This document shows, piece after piece, positions 35,070 through 42,952 of a DNA stretch of 64,000 nt. Source of the DNA: Bog-473 sp963809715 (GTDB lineage: Bacteria; Actinomycetota; Acidimicrobiia; Acidimicrobiales; RAAP-2). The translations under genes were made by a program, and so were the position numbers. The notes beneath the pieces are model-generated. The model searched no databases. It saw only the letters and a program-made list of their open reading frames with translations, and had not been told where the DNA came from. Every line of letters starts with the position of its first letter. The first letter of the stretch is position 1. The stretch spans positions 62,001-126,000 of the forward strand of contig CAWEKO010000002.1 in the NCBI GenBank assembly GCA_963809715.1, read 5' to 3'.

Positions 35070-35735
35070 TCAATCCTGGCGATGCAGGAAGCCGTGGAGG
35101 CTCGCCTGGGTGAGTTCCTCGACGATCATCTTCCGCGATGGCGGCTTTGATCCGAAGTAGGTGGAACGCAAAGCAGCCATGCCGGCGATCATCGCCACGA
35201 TTGAATGGGCGGCGAGTTCAGGACGGCCTGACTGCATTCCTCGGAGTTGGCGGCCTTCAGCGCTTATTCGTCCAAGTACGGCGAGGGCAGCGCTGACTTC
35301 AAGGATGCCGGTGTCAGCCATCTCCGTCTCGCTCAGAGATTCAGCCGACAGGAGTGTCACCAGAAGGCCCCGATGGTCCAAAAAGACGTCGTAGAGCTGT
35401 CCGACGAATTGTCGGGCCAGGTCCTCCTCGTCGGTGTCCTGGGGAACAACCGTCTCCCACGTTTGAGCGAAAGCATCGACGAAGCCGGTAAAGGGAGCAA
35501 CAAGGGCTTCGCGAAACAGGGCTGCTTTGGAGCCGAAATTGCGGAACAGCAATTGTTCGGTGACGCCAGCTGCTCTGGCGATCTCGAGCGTCGTGGTGCT
35601 GCGGTAGTCCTGGCGGGCGAACAGGTCGCGCGCTGCCTCGAGAAGGAGCCGACGCGGCGTGCCTCGAGGCCGCCGCGTCACTGGTGCCGAAGCACCTGCC
35701 TTCTTCTTCGGGGCAGGCTGTTGGAGCATCCTCAA
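35070..35735 (-). CDS. TetR-family transcriptional regulator
   Basis: Repressor-type regulator of 221 residues. After a basic, Pro-rich N-terminus the TetR DNA-binding domain spans about 26-75: LLLEAARDLFARQDYRSTTT, LEIARAAGVTEQLLFRNFGS, KAALFREAL. The C-terminal ligand-binding part is helical and not assignable. It is divergent from the membrane-protein operon at 35823 with 87 nt between. That gap contains an imperfect palindrome (35771-35786), the natural place for its operator. It is the first gene of cassette 1 after the tRNA. Confidence 0.9.
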   Translation of the reverse strand: MRMLQQPAPKKKAGASAPVTRRPRGTPRRLLLEAARDLFARQDYRSTTTLEIARAAGVTEQLLFRNFGSKAALFREALVAPFTGFVDAFAQTWETVVPQDTDEEDLARQFVGQLYDVFLDHRGLLVTLLSAESLSETEMADTGILEVSAALAVLGRISAEGRQLRGMQSGRPELAAHSIVAMIAGMAALRSTYFGSKPPSRKMIVEELTQASLHGFLHRQD

Positions 35736-35770
35736 CCCTTCCTCGTGCTCTGTTGAGCGTCTCGGTATAA

Positions 35771-35786
35771 GGTAGTGTCCACTATC
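35771..35786. promoter_or_regulatory. Candidate TetR operator
   Basis: GGTAGTG-TC-CACTATC is a 16-nt palindrome with one mismatch, placed between the divergent TetR gene and the small membrane protein operon. A TATAAG lies just upstream (35766-35771). Position and symmetry suggest that the neighbouring TetR binds here to control both directions. Confidence 0.4.
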
Positions 35787-35822
35787 TAAACGGTGGGCGC
35801 ATCGATCGACCGGGGGGCCGAA

Positions 35823-35936
35823 ATGGGTGCAGTGGTCATGCTGGGCACGCTATTCGGACTCATTGCAATCGTCTTCGCCGTGGTGCTCATCTGGGATCCC
35901 GATGCTCGCCGCACCTCGAGGGACCGCGACCAATGA
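35823..35936 (+). CDS. Small single-pass membrane protein (37 aa)
   Basis: Short gene encoding MGAVVMLGTLFGLIAIVFAV, then VLIWDPDARRTSRDRDQ: one hydrophobic helix followed by a charged tail. Its TGA overlaps the ATG of the next membrane protein by four bases (ATGA), the arrangement of a coupled operon. It is probably a small partner of that polytopic protein or a leader that couples its translation. No homologue recognised. Confidence 0.55.
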   Translation: MGAVVMLGTLFGLIAIVFAVVLIWDPDARRTSRDRDQ

Positions 35937-36856
35937 CCAGCGGCCTCACGCCTCAGATGAAAGCATCCATCGCGTTCGCCTGGATTGGAGGGTCTGCGTT
36001 CCTCCTTGTTGCCATCTATCTGACCATTCGCCGTCGCCGACTGCACCCGCTGCTGCTTGTCTGCATCGCTGCTATCTCGATCTCGTGGATCGAGGCTCCC
36101 TACGACTGGGCCGTGTACGCGGAGTTCGCACCCGGCATCCCTCGCATGCCGTCGTGGTGGCCTTTGGACATGACATGGGGTGGCTTGCCGGCTTCGGTGC
36201 CCGTCGGCTACATCTCCTACTTTGCGACGCCCGCCGTTGCCGGCGCTGCGCTCGGCCGTTGGTTGAGCTCGAAGTTTCAGTGGCGTCTGCCAACGACCCT
36301 TCTTTGCGTTGGGCTGGTCGTAGGGTTCGTGTGGGCCGTCTTCTTCAATGGCTTCCTGGGCGCGTGGACCGGAATCTTCTACTACGGCCGCGTTATCCCC
36401 GGGCTTGCTCTGAGACAGGGGACCAAGCACCAGTACCCGCTCTACGACGCCCTCGCCATGGGGGTGATGGTGATGGTCTTTGCCTACATCCTCGGAAGAA
36501 CGGATGCCGATGGACGAACCGTTATAGAGCGGTGGGCCGAATCGAAATCACCTAGCCGACTTCTCTCGAACGTCTTGTCCGTCTTCGGAGTGATCGTCAT
36601 CGCCAATCTTCTTTACGGCGCCGTCTTCGCTCCCCACCTGACATCAAAGTTGGAGGGTTGGGAGACCGCTGGTCCCACCGCGAACCTGTTCCCAGGCGTA
36701 CCGAATCAACCCCTTTACGGGACGGCGCATGGCCGACAGCAAACACTTCGTGAGTTTCGAACACTTGCAAGAGTCGAGGCGACGACGATGCGTCCGCAAC
36801 TGAACGACAGAGTTCGACCCGCAAACTCGGCGGTCTCAGGTCGAAGAGGGAGATAG
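35933..36856 (+). CDS. Polytopic membrane protein, possibly AveC (spirocyclase)-like
   Basis: Membrane protein of 307 residues with about seven hydrophobic segments, the first at about 13-32 (AFAWIGGSAFLLVAIYLTIR). Between segments lies EAPYDWAVYAEFAPGIPRMP followed by WWPLDMTWGG and VGYISYFATPA, which recalls the actinobacterial AveC-like family, named after the avermectin spirocyclase. This match is from memory and moderate. The last about 40 residues are hydrophilic. The next gene follows after 2 nt. If AveC-like, it may act on a polyketide, steroid or terpenoid ring. Otherwise it is an unassigned membrane protein. Confidence 0.75.
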   Translation: MTSGLTPQMKASIAFAWIGGSAFLLVAIYLTIRRRRLHPLLLVCIAAISISWIEAPYDWAVYAEFAPGIPRMPSWWPLDMTWGGLPASVPVGYISYFATPAVAGAALGRWLSSKFQWRLPTTLLCVGLVVGFVWAVFFNGFLGAWTGIFYYGRVIPGLALRQGTKHQYPLYDALAMGVMVMVFAYILGRTDADGRTVIERWAESKSPSRLLSNVLSVFGVIVIANLLYGAVFAPHLTSKLEGWETAGPTANLFPGVPNQPLYGTAHGRQQTLREFRTLARVEATTMRPQLNDRVRPANSAVSGRRGR

Positions 36857-36858
36857 TT

Positions 36859-37971
36859 GTGTCCTACGAAAGCAGCGCGGAGCCGATCAAATTGGGTTAC
36901 CTCTTCGATTTCCTGCTTCCCGATGGCTATCCCGAAGAGAAGCGGATGGACCTTACGCGGCCTTTCGAGCTGGTCTTTCGCAAGGCCCACGAGAGCGGGC
37001 TCCTCGATCGACCCGTAGAGATCATCTTCCGCGAAGTCGAGGGATTACCAAAGGGGAGCGCCAAAGCTGTCATCGACGCGTATGGCGAACTCGTCGACGA
37101 GGGCTGTCTTGCCGTCTTTGGGCCAGCGATCACAGACAACGCCGTGCCCACACGGGAGGCTATTGAGTCGAGGTTTCATGTTCCCGCTATCTCGGTCACG
37201 GGTTCGGAAGAGTGGCTGGGGGAATGGACTTTTTGCCTCCCACAGGGTTCGATGACCGACGAGCCCATCTTCTGGGCACAACTGCTGGCAAAAGGCGGCC
37301 ATGTGACAGTGGGTTGCCTGGTCGAACAGTCTCTGATCGGCGAGTCGTACATTCGCAACTTCCGCAAGGCGTGTGCCGCCCAAGACATCAGGGTCGTCGC
37401 AGAAGAGTGGATCGCCCAGACCGCTCAGGACGTGACCGGAGCCGTCCGAAAACTCCACGAAGCGAGGCCCGACGCGATCGTCCATTGCGGTTTCGGCTTC
37501 GGCGTCCTCCTTGTCAACCCCGCCCTGGCGGCCATCGGATGGGATCCACCGAGGTTCATGGGAACGGCATTCCAAAACGCTTGGATCAATGAACGCATCT
37601 GGAATGCCGTTCTGCATTGGACCGGCATCGACCAATACGATCCGGATAATCCGGTCGGACAGCAGTTCCTGGACGAGTTCGAGGCCGCTTATGACAGGCG
37701 TCCCGAGTATTGCGTCCCCGTGGTCAACCGCGACCTTGCCACCGTCCTCACGCAGGCCTTCACCGATGCACATCCGCTGACGCCTCGCGGAGTCAAAGAG
37801 GCGCTCGAGCGCGTGAAGATGGTTCCTGCGGCCAGTGGCGCTCCCGGAACGTATCTCTCCTTCGGCAAATGGACTCGGCGCGGATGGATGGGAGCCGGGT
37901 ACCTCGTTGCTCGGCAGCTCGACCCCGACGGCATCTCGGCACACCTGGTCGATCGATTCGGACAGCTGTGA
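36859..37971 (+). CDS. Periplasmic-binding-fold (LivJ/LivK-like) protein without signal peptide
   Basis: Protein of 370 residues with the type I periplasmic-binding fold of branched-chain amino-acid/amide receptors: IKLGYLFDFLLPDGYPEEKR at the start, then ELVDEGCLAVFGPAITDNAV, VPAISVTGSEEWLGEWTFCL and RRPEYCVPVVNRDLATVLTQ. It starts with GTG and polar residues, lacks an export signal and is therefore probably cytoplasmic, unusual for the family. The adjacent gene encodes an exported member. No permease or ATPase genes adjoin. A sensing or ligand-binding role in the same pathway as the membrane protein upstream is possible. Confidence 0.83.
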   Translation: MSYESSAEPIKLGYLFDFLLPDGYPEEKRMDLTRPFELVFRKAHESGLLDRPVEIIFREVEGLPKGSAKAVIDAYGELVDEGCLAVFGPAITDNAVPTREAIESRFHVPAISVTGSEEWLGEWTFCLPQGSMTDEPIFWAQLLAKGGHVTVGCLVEQSLIGESYIRNFRKACAAQDIRVVAEEWIAQTAQDVTGAVRKLHEARPDAIVHCGFGFGVLLVNPALAAIGWDPPRFMGTAFQNAWINERIWNAVLHWTGIDQYDPDNPVGQQFLDEFEAAYDRRPEYCVPVVNRDLATVLTQAFTDAHPLTPRGVKEALERVKMVPAASGAPGTYLSFGKWTRRGWMGAGYLVARQLDPDGISAHLVDRFGQL

Positions 37972-38077
37972 GCTCCGTCTCGCCTGACGACGTCCCAGCC
38001 ACAAGCCAGTGGTCGAGCGAGGAGTTCATGCGGACGGGACAACAACAGGTCTGGTATCGGATTGATTGGAGGAGAGA

Positions 38078-39313
38078 TTGTTCCGCATAGCAAATGCCGT
38101 AACGGCCGTGATTGTGACTGCTTTGACCACCAGTCTTGTGGTGCTGTCATCGCAGCCAGCGTCAGCGGCGGGCGCTCCCCTTGATGTCACCTACATCTCG
38201 TCACTGACTGGACCCGGAGCTTCTGAATACGGCAACTCCCAGCAGGGCTGCGAGGCCCGCGTGGATCTGCAGAATGCCAAGGGCGGAGTCAACGGGCGAA
38301 TGATCGACCTCTCTGTCGTCGACGATCAGACGAATCCGACCCTGACCTCCACGGCGGTGCAAGGAGCTGTCTCAAAGGGCGCGATCGGCATCGTCGCCAA
38401 CTCGCCCTTGTTCTTTCTGGCTGCGAAGTACGCCCAGCAGGCAGGCATTCCGGTGACAGGCAATTCGTCTGACGGGCCCGAGTGGGGCGAGCGGCCGTAT
38501 ACGAACATGTTCGACGCCTTCCGCGGGAGCGAAAATCCAAAGATCCCGGTCAACAGTCTCTTTGGTGACTTCCTTAAAAAGGAAGGGGGAACCACTATCG
38601 GCGCCTACGGCTATGGGGTATCACCGTTGTCGGCGGACGCAGCGGTTGGTGCCGCCAGCTCGTTTCAACGGGCCGGGGGCAAACTTGGAGTGCTCGACTC
38701 AAGCGTCCCCTTTGGCAGTGTCAATTTCGGCACCGAGGCGCTCGTCGCCAAGGATCACCACGTGGACGCCGTGCTCCCGACGATGGACAACGACTCGAAC
38801 TTCGCTCTCGTGGCTGCAATGCGACAAGCCGGCGTGAAACTTAAGTCCGTTCTGTTCACGGTGGGCTATCAACCCGACGTCATCAATTCACCTGCATGGC
38901 CGAGCCTTCAGGGTGACTACTTCCTGTCGCTTGTCCGACCCCTCTCGCTCCCAAACGCGGGAACCGAACAGATGCAGGTGGCTCTCATGAAATACGCTCA
39001 CTTCACGAAGACAGAGTTCCCTGCGTTTGGCCAAGATCTGTCGTGGTTGGGTTGTGATCTCATGATCAAAGGCCTTGAGTTGGCCGGACCCAATCCCACG
39101 CGTACCGGCGTGATCAAAGCACTGCGAGGCGTGAAGTCGTACAACGGGAACGGTCTGCTCCCCGTCACGATCGACTATTCGACCGTCTTTGGGCACGACC
39201 TTCCGCAGTGTGGCTGGATACTCAAGGCGCACAAATCAGGTTTCGTTCCGGTGTCGTCCAAACCCTTCTGTGGGACCGACTACAAGGGCACCAGCACGCG
39301 GACAGGCTCGTAG
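38078..39313 (+). CDS. ABC transporter substrate-binding protein, LivK-like, exported
   Basis: Exported type I binding protein of about 411 residues. Signal peptide: FRIANAVTAVIVTALTTSLV then cleavage near ASA. The mature part opens VTYISSLTGPGASEYGNSQQ and has the family features VVDDQTNPTLTSTAVQGAVS and GIPVTGNSSDGPEWGERPY. I use the TTG at 38078 because GGAGGAG sits 4-10 nt before it; a TTG at 38066 is in frame. It would bind a small ligand outside the membrane, but no Liv-type permease is in the cassette, so transport would need a system elsewhere. About 90 nt after its stop comes the first tRNA-fragment element. Confidence 0.87.
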   Translation: MFRIANAVTAVIVTALTTSLVVLSSQPASAAGAPLDVTYISSLTGPGASEYGNSQQGCEARVDLQNAKGGVNGRMIDLSVVDDQTNPTLTSTAVQGAVSKGAIGIVANSPLFFLAAKYAQQAGIPVTGNSSDGPEWGERPYTNMFDAFRGSENPKIPVNSLFGDFLKKEGGTTIGAYGYGVSPLSADAAVGAASSFQRAGGKLGVLDSSVPFGSVNFGTEALVAKDHHVDAVLPTMDNDSNFALVAAMRQAGVKLKSVLFTVGYQPDVINSPAWPSLQGDYFLSLVRPLSLPNAGTEQMQVALMKYAHFTKTEFPAFGQDLSWLGCDLMIKGLELAGPNPTRTGVIKALRGVKSYNGNGLLPVTIDYSTVFGHDLPQCGWILKAHKSGFVPVSSKPFCGTDYKGTSTRTGS

Positions 39314-39403
39314 GGGAGTGAGGATTGTGACGGTGTTGGGTGTGGCAGGGCAGCGAACTCGATGTTCGCTGCGGGGGCCAGCGCCACGGGCCGCTCAGGC
39401 TTC

Positions 39404-39558
39404 GTAGTAGACCGCGCTACTACAGGGACGTATTCCGCAGCATCAAGTGGACGATTCGTGGACGGAGCCGTACGTCAGCGGTTTACGGAGAACTAGTTAG
39501 ACGAATCGAATCACCTTGCCAAGGTGAGGGTCGCGGGTTCGAATCCCGTCTTCCGCTC
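39404..39558 (+). repeat. tRNA-Gly-derived attachment element, copy 1
   Basis: Right end of cassette 1. Palindrome TAGTAGACCGCGCTACTA (39405-39422), followed by the conserved TGGACGGAGC and, 107 nt after the palindrome start, the tRNA 3' part (39510-39558) identical to the intact tRNA from ATCACC through CGCTC. The copy lacks the last CA of CCA, and the flank differs from the native tRNA. Looks like an attR-type scar of integration at tRNA-Gly. Confidence 0.8.
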
Positions 39559-39598
39559 TTAGATGGCCTGCTGGCGGCAGTCCAACTGGTCGATCGCC

Positions 39599-40330
39599 TC
39601 AGTTCGTCGACAAGGACAGCGACTGTGCCTGCAGACGATCGTCCTCGATCAACAGGTCCTCGAAGAACGCGCCGAAGTCGCGTGTTGGATGTCTGATTTG
39701 GATCTCTAGCATCCAGCGTAATTCGGAGGGGCGGAAATCCACTCTGTCAAGGGTGCCGTCGTAGTGGGTATCGTGTGGGAACTCTGAAAGGCGGTGTCCG
39801 GTCAACTCGAGGTTCAGTTGCCAGCCAAGCTGTTTCGCGGTCTCCTCGGCAAACTGATACAAAGCCATGCCGGTCAAATCGTCGTGCAACCAACGATGAC
39901 GCGTCGCTGCCCAGATCGATTTGACATCCTCGGCTGCCTTCGTCATCTCTGGATCGTCACCCACAACGAACGTGTCTCCGGCATCGCCTTCGCATCCCTC
40001 ATAGATTGGGCCGACATCGAGGAAGAAGATGTCGTCATCACCCAGTACCACCCCGGGTGTGGATGGGTCCTCGAAGTTCTTAGTGGTGTTTTGGCCGAAG
40101 CGCACCAAGATTTTGTGCCATCCCTTGCGCAGACCAGCATCGCGTAGCACTGTGGCTGCAAGCGTCCGCCCGGTCTCCTCGGACATCCCAGACGTGATTC
40201 CGCCGGCAATTTCCCTTAGCGCACCCCTGGTCCTGGTCCGCACATCGAGGATCTGGAGCGGGAGAACCTCCTGTGCAATTCCCTCAAGCTTTCCGCGACT
40301 GCTGGCGGAGTATTGCGGGGTTGGGCCCAT
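39599..40330 (-). CDS. M24-family metallopeptidase (Xaa-Pro aminopeptidase-like)
   Basis: Protein of 243 residues with the pita-bread fold of methionine/proline aminopeptidases and creatinases. Candidate metal ligands in order: Asp in IFFLDVGPIYEGCEGDAGDT (two aspartates), His in LTGHRLSEFPHD, Glu in WMLEIQIRHP and Glu in FFEDLLI. It lacks the N-terminal domain of prolidases, so it is a catalytic-domain-only form, often acting on small peptides or modified amino acids. It is the only gene of cassette 2 and points back towards the tRNA. The start at 40330 is the most upstream ATG; a later one is possible. Confidence 0.82.
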   Translation of the reverse strand: MGPTPQYSASSRGKLEGIAQEVLPLQILDVRTRTRGALREIAGGITSGMSEETGRTLAATVLRDAGLRKGWHKILVRFGQNTTKNFEDPSTPGVVLGDDDIFFLDVGPIYEGCEGDAGDTFVVGDDPEMTKAAEDVKSIWAATRHRWLHDDLTGMALYQFAEETAKQLGWQLNLELTGHRLSEFPHDTHYDGTLDRVDFRPSELRWMLEIQIRHPTRDFGAFFEDLLIEDDRLQAQSLSLSTN

Positions 40331-40582
40331 TTCAGGACCACCGATCTCCCTCCGTTAGCGAAGGGACCCAGCTCAACTTGAACTGCGTCCAACGTACACC
40401 TTGAAAGCGACAAATTCTCGGGCCTCTGCTCTTCCGAACACTCCGAGAACTTTGTTGATTGCCGGTTCTCCACCAACCAGAGTCGGGCCGAAGGCCTTGG
40501 TTCCATTGGGGCTACTAAGCCGGGATCAGCTCCGAAGTCGACCTCCGCGACATGGGGCACCCTGGCTGACCTTGAGCCCGAT

Positions 40583-40741
40583 TAGTAGAGCGCTCTACTA
40601 CAGGGGCGGATGCAGTGGGTGGGCTGGAAACTGGGTAGACGGTCTCCCACGTCAGGGCACCTACCGGACCCAAATGGACGAAGACGACCACCTTTTTTGC
40701 CAAGGTGAGGGTCGCGAGTTCGAATCCCTTCTTCCGCTCCA
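40583..40741 (+). repeat. tRNA-Gly-derived attachment element, copy 2 (degenerate)
   Basis: Right end of cassette 2. Perfect palindrome TAGTAGAGCGCTCTACTA (40583-40600), conserved GGCTGGAAACTGGGTAGACG, then the tRNA fragment (40689-40741). Four extra T residues follow CACC, and two T-arm changes (GCGAG / CCCTT) are not compensatory, so this copy could not fold as tRNA. The 250 nt between the M24 gene and the palindrome (40331-40582) holds nothing I recognise. Confidence 0.78.
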
Positions 40742-40844
40742 AAAAGTCGTGCCAGGCGGGAGCCGCAGCTCAGAGCCCAAAGTAGTGGCTCTTCGGATTC
40801 TGCGCGTTCTGGTTATCTTGTCGGGTTCCCGCGAGCCAGGCGCG

Positions 40845-41720
40845 TTATCTATCGACCGGGACTCGCGGTTCTTTGAGTCGGGCGGATGCGCGGCCCAATC
40901 GGCTGATGAATTGCAAGAGCCGGTCCCGAGCGGCCGCGGCGGACGCGGTAAGGCCCTGCCTGCCGGTCACATCCCAATGGCCTAGAACCACCGGCCGGAG
41001 GATGGAGTCATGGTGCACACCTAGGTCGTAGATTCCGGCTCGGGCAATTGCCTTTGCATGCTGAGCAAAGTCCGGTATCCCAGTACCCGGCATCTCGAAT
41101 GTCAGCACCTGACGCTTGATGGCTTCCATCATCCCCGAAGGATCGATCTCCAGTGCAGCAGACACCAGGTCTCGGTAGAAAAGGTAGTGGAGGTTCTCAT
41201 CTGCCGCCACGCGTTTCATGACCGCGTTGCCCTCAGCATCGGGCAATGCCTTGCCGGTGTTGTGGTGAGCGATTCGAGTCGCCAACTCCTGGAGGGCGAG
41301 ATAGACGAACGCGTCGGCGATCGTCACCGCCTGAGGTGAAACGCCGCCAGTGACTTGGGCCATCCGGGCTCGCTCCAGATTTACCGGATCGATGTGCCCG
41401 CTCATGATCAAGTAGTCCCTCAGGACGATCGAGTGCCGCCCCTCCTCGGCTGTCCACCGCCGGGTCCAATAGCCCCAGGCGCCGTCCCGGCCGAACAGGG
41501 CATCGATTGAGGCGAAGTAGTAGGGCAGGTTATCCTCGGTCAGTACGTTGACGAACACGGCACTGGCCACACCGTCAGGTAGGGGTTCGGCCGACCCCAC
41601 CACCGGTGGTGTACGCCATTCCACTAGGTCATGGGGAAACCATTCTTTGGCGAGACCCAGATGGCGGTCGACCAAGTGCTCGGCGGTGGGCAAGAGTTCG
41701 GCGAGCAGTGTCGCGTGCAT
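40845..41720 (-). CDS. Acyl-ACP desaturase (fatty acid desaturase type 2)
   Basis: Soluble di-iron desaturase of 291 residues that puts a double bond into an acyl-ACP chain. The two iron-ligand motifs are EEGRHSIVLRDYL (ExxH, about 93) and DENLHYLFYRDL (DExxH type, about 176), with the first-helix glutamate in NVLTEDNLPYYF. It resembles the actinobacterial DesA1/DesA2 group. The C-terminus (VVLGHWDVTGRQGLTASAAA) also fits that group. It is the only gene of cassette 3, on the minus strand. Electrons would come from a ferredoxin not encoded nearby. Confidence 0.9.
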   Translation of the reverse strand: MHATLLAELLPTAEHLVDRHLGLAKEWFPHDLVEWRTPPVVGSAEPLPDGVASAVFVNVLTEDNLPYYFASIDALFGRDGAWGYWTRRWTAEEGRHSIVLRDYLIMSGHIDPVNLERARMAQVTGGVSPQAVTIADAFVYLALQELATRIAHHNTGKALPDAEGNAVMKRVAADENLHYLFYRDLVSAALEIDPSGMMEAIKRQVLTFEMPGTGIPDFAQHAKAIARAGIYDLGVHHDSILRPVVLGHWDVTGRQGLTASAAAARDRLLQFISRLGRASARLKEPRVPVDR

Positions 41721-41762
41721 CCATATCTGCCCCAGTTCCTCTAGCGGTAACCACCCGCTTGA

Positions 41763-41917
41763 TAGTAGAGCGCTCTACTACAGGGGTGAACGAGCTGGAC
41801 GAGATGGAAACGGGGTGGACGGAACAGCATGAAACGGAAGTAGCGCCAACCATGCAGACGAAAACCGCCACCTTGCCAAGGTGAGGGTCGCGGGTTCGAA
41901 TCCCGTCTTCCGCTCCA
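41763..41917 (+). repeat. tRNA-Gly-derived attachment element, copy 3
   Basis: Right end of cassette 3 and one of the best-preserved copies. Perfect palindrome 41763-41780, then CAGGGG, GGACGAGATGGAAACGGGG and TGGACGGA, and the tRNA fragment 41869-41917 with the full CCA. Identity to the native locus continues past the tRNA (TAGCAGGTCAGAGG at 41921-41934 against TAGCAGGTCAGAGG after the intact tRNA). Confidence 0.85.
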
Positions 41918-42177
41918 TCGTAGCAGGTCAGAGGGCATTTTTCTACCCCGGCGGGCTGGCGATCGTCGGCGTGGCGATGCCGCATTCGTATGGGCCGGCC
42001 ACCTCCTAGAGACCAGCGGAGTCGTGACGTACGAGACCCGTTCCTGGCGGGGCGCGTGGGCACGGCATCTTGACGACGCTCGTCTTCGGCCGGATGGAGG
42101 TTCCGCGGGAAGCGTTGCCGTCCGCTGCATCATGCTGGTGCAAACCCAGGGTCCCGGAGAGTCCAGCGAGGAGCACG

Positions 42178-42777
42178 ATGCCGGCACGCCGACGCAGACC
42201 AGATGATGATTCAGCGACACGAACGGCACTTCTTGATGCTGCAGAGGCACTCATGCTCGAGGAGGGTTACGCGGCCGTCAGCTCCCGGCGGATTGCCAGC
42301 AGAGCGGGACTTCCCAACGCTATTCACTACTACTTCGAGACCATGGACGAATTGTTCATAGAGCTATTCCGGCGGGGTGCCACTCGGAGTTTGGCGCAGC
42401 AAGAGGAGGCGCTTGCATCGCCGCAGCCGCTGTGGGCGTTCTGGGATCTCCTGCGCGACCGTCCGAACGGCGACCTCAATACGGAGTTCGTCGCCTTGGC
42501 CAATCACCGCAAGGCGATCCGATTCGAGATCGCCGAATCGTCTCGCACCTTCCGGCGCGCGCAACTCGTCGCGCTCGCTGACGTGATTGAGGCGTCGAGC
42601 TCGATCAATGGCTCCCGATCGACGGAGGCGATCGTTCTCCTCCTCAGCGCCGTTTCTCGTTTTCTCACCACCGAGAATGCGTTCGAGCTGCACATTGGCC
42701 ATGCCGAAGTCATAGAGCTTGTCGAGGACTGCATCCGTGACATAGAGGGCGAGCGGCAGGGCCAACAAAGGTCCTGA
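42178..42777 (+). CDS. TetR-family transcriptional regulator
   Basis: Regulator of 199 residues started at the ATG following GCGAGGAGC. The TetR DNA-binding domain is at about 13-60: TALLDAAEALMLEEGYAAVS, SRRIASRAGLPNAIHYYFET, MDELFIELFRR. Downstream, 175 nt away and on the same strand, is a Rieske oxygenase operon, and the gap holds a perfect 20-nt palindrome. The regulator most likely represses that operon until a pathway intermediate binds. Upstream sequence to copy 3 (41918-42177) has no other supported gene. Confidence 0.88.
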   Translation: MPARRRRPDDDSATRTALLDAAEALMLEEGYAAVSSRRIASRAGLPNAIHYYFETMDELFIELFRRGATRSLAQQEEALASPQPLWAFWDLLRDRPNGDLNTEFVALANHRKAIRFEIAESSRTFRRAQLVALADVIEASSSINGSRSTEAIVLLLSAVSRFLTTENAFELHIGHAEVIELVEDCIRDIEGERQGQQRS

Positions 42778-42851
42778 GCGAAGCACAAATTCCCAGGTCA
42801 ACTTGGTGTATCCGGCCTTGTTTCATGCCCGAGAACGGCTCATTCGGTTGA

Positions 42852-42871
42852 ATTTCGTCACTTGACGAAAT
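42852..42871. promoter_or_regulatory. Candidate operator of the Rieske operon
   Basis: ATTTCGTCA-CT-TGACGAAAT: 9-nt arms in perfect symmetry with a 2-nt centre, 82 nt before the Rieske ATG and 75 nt after the TetR stop. The size and symmetry fit a TetR dimer site. A terminator for the TetR gene is the alternative, but there is no T-run. Confidence 0.55.
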
Positions 42872-42952
42872 AGCGTGTGGACGGGCGTCAGGGGGTTGTC
42901 TTGCACGGGTAGGCACCGCGGTGATCGGGTGGGGTAGGGAGAGGAGCGGGGA

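Noticed and set aside
39510..39558. Additional tRNA-Gly genes at the fragment positions
   Set aside because: All seven copies lack the acceptor 5' strand and D arm, so none can fold as a tRNA.
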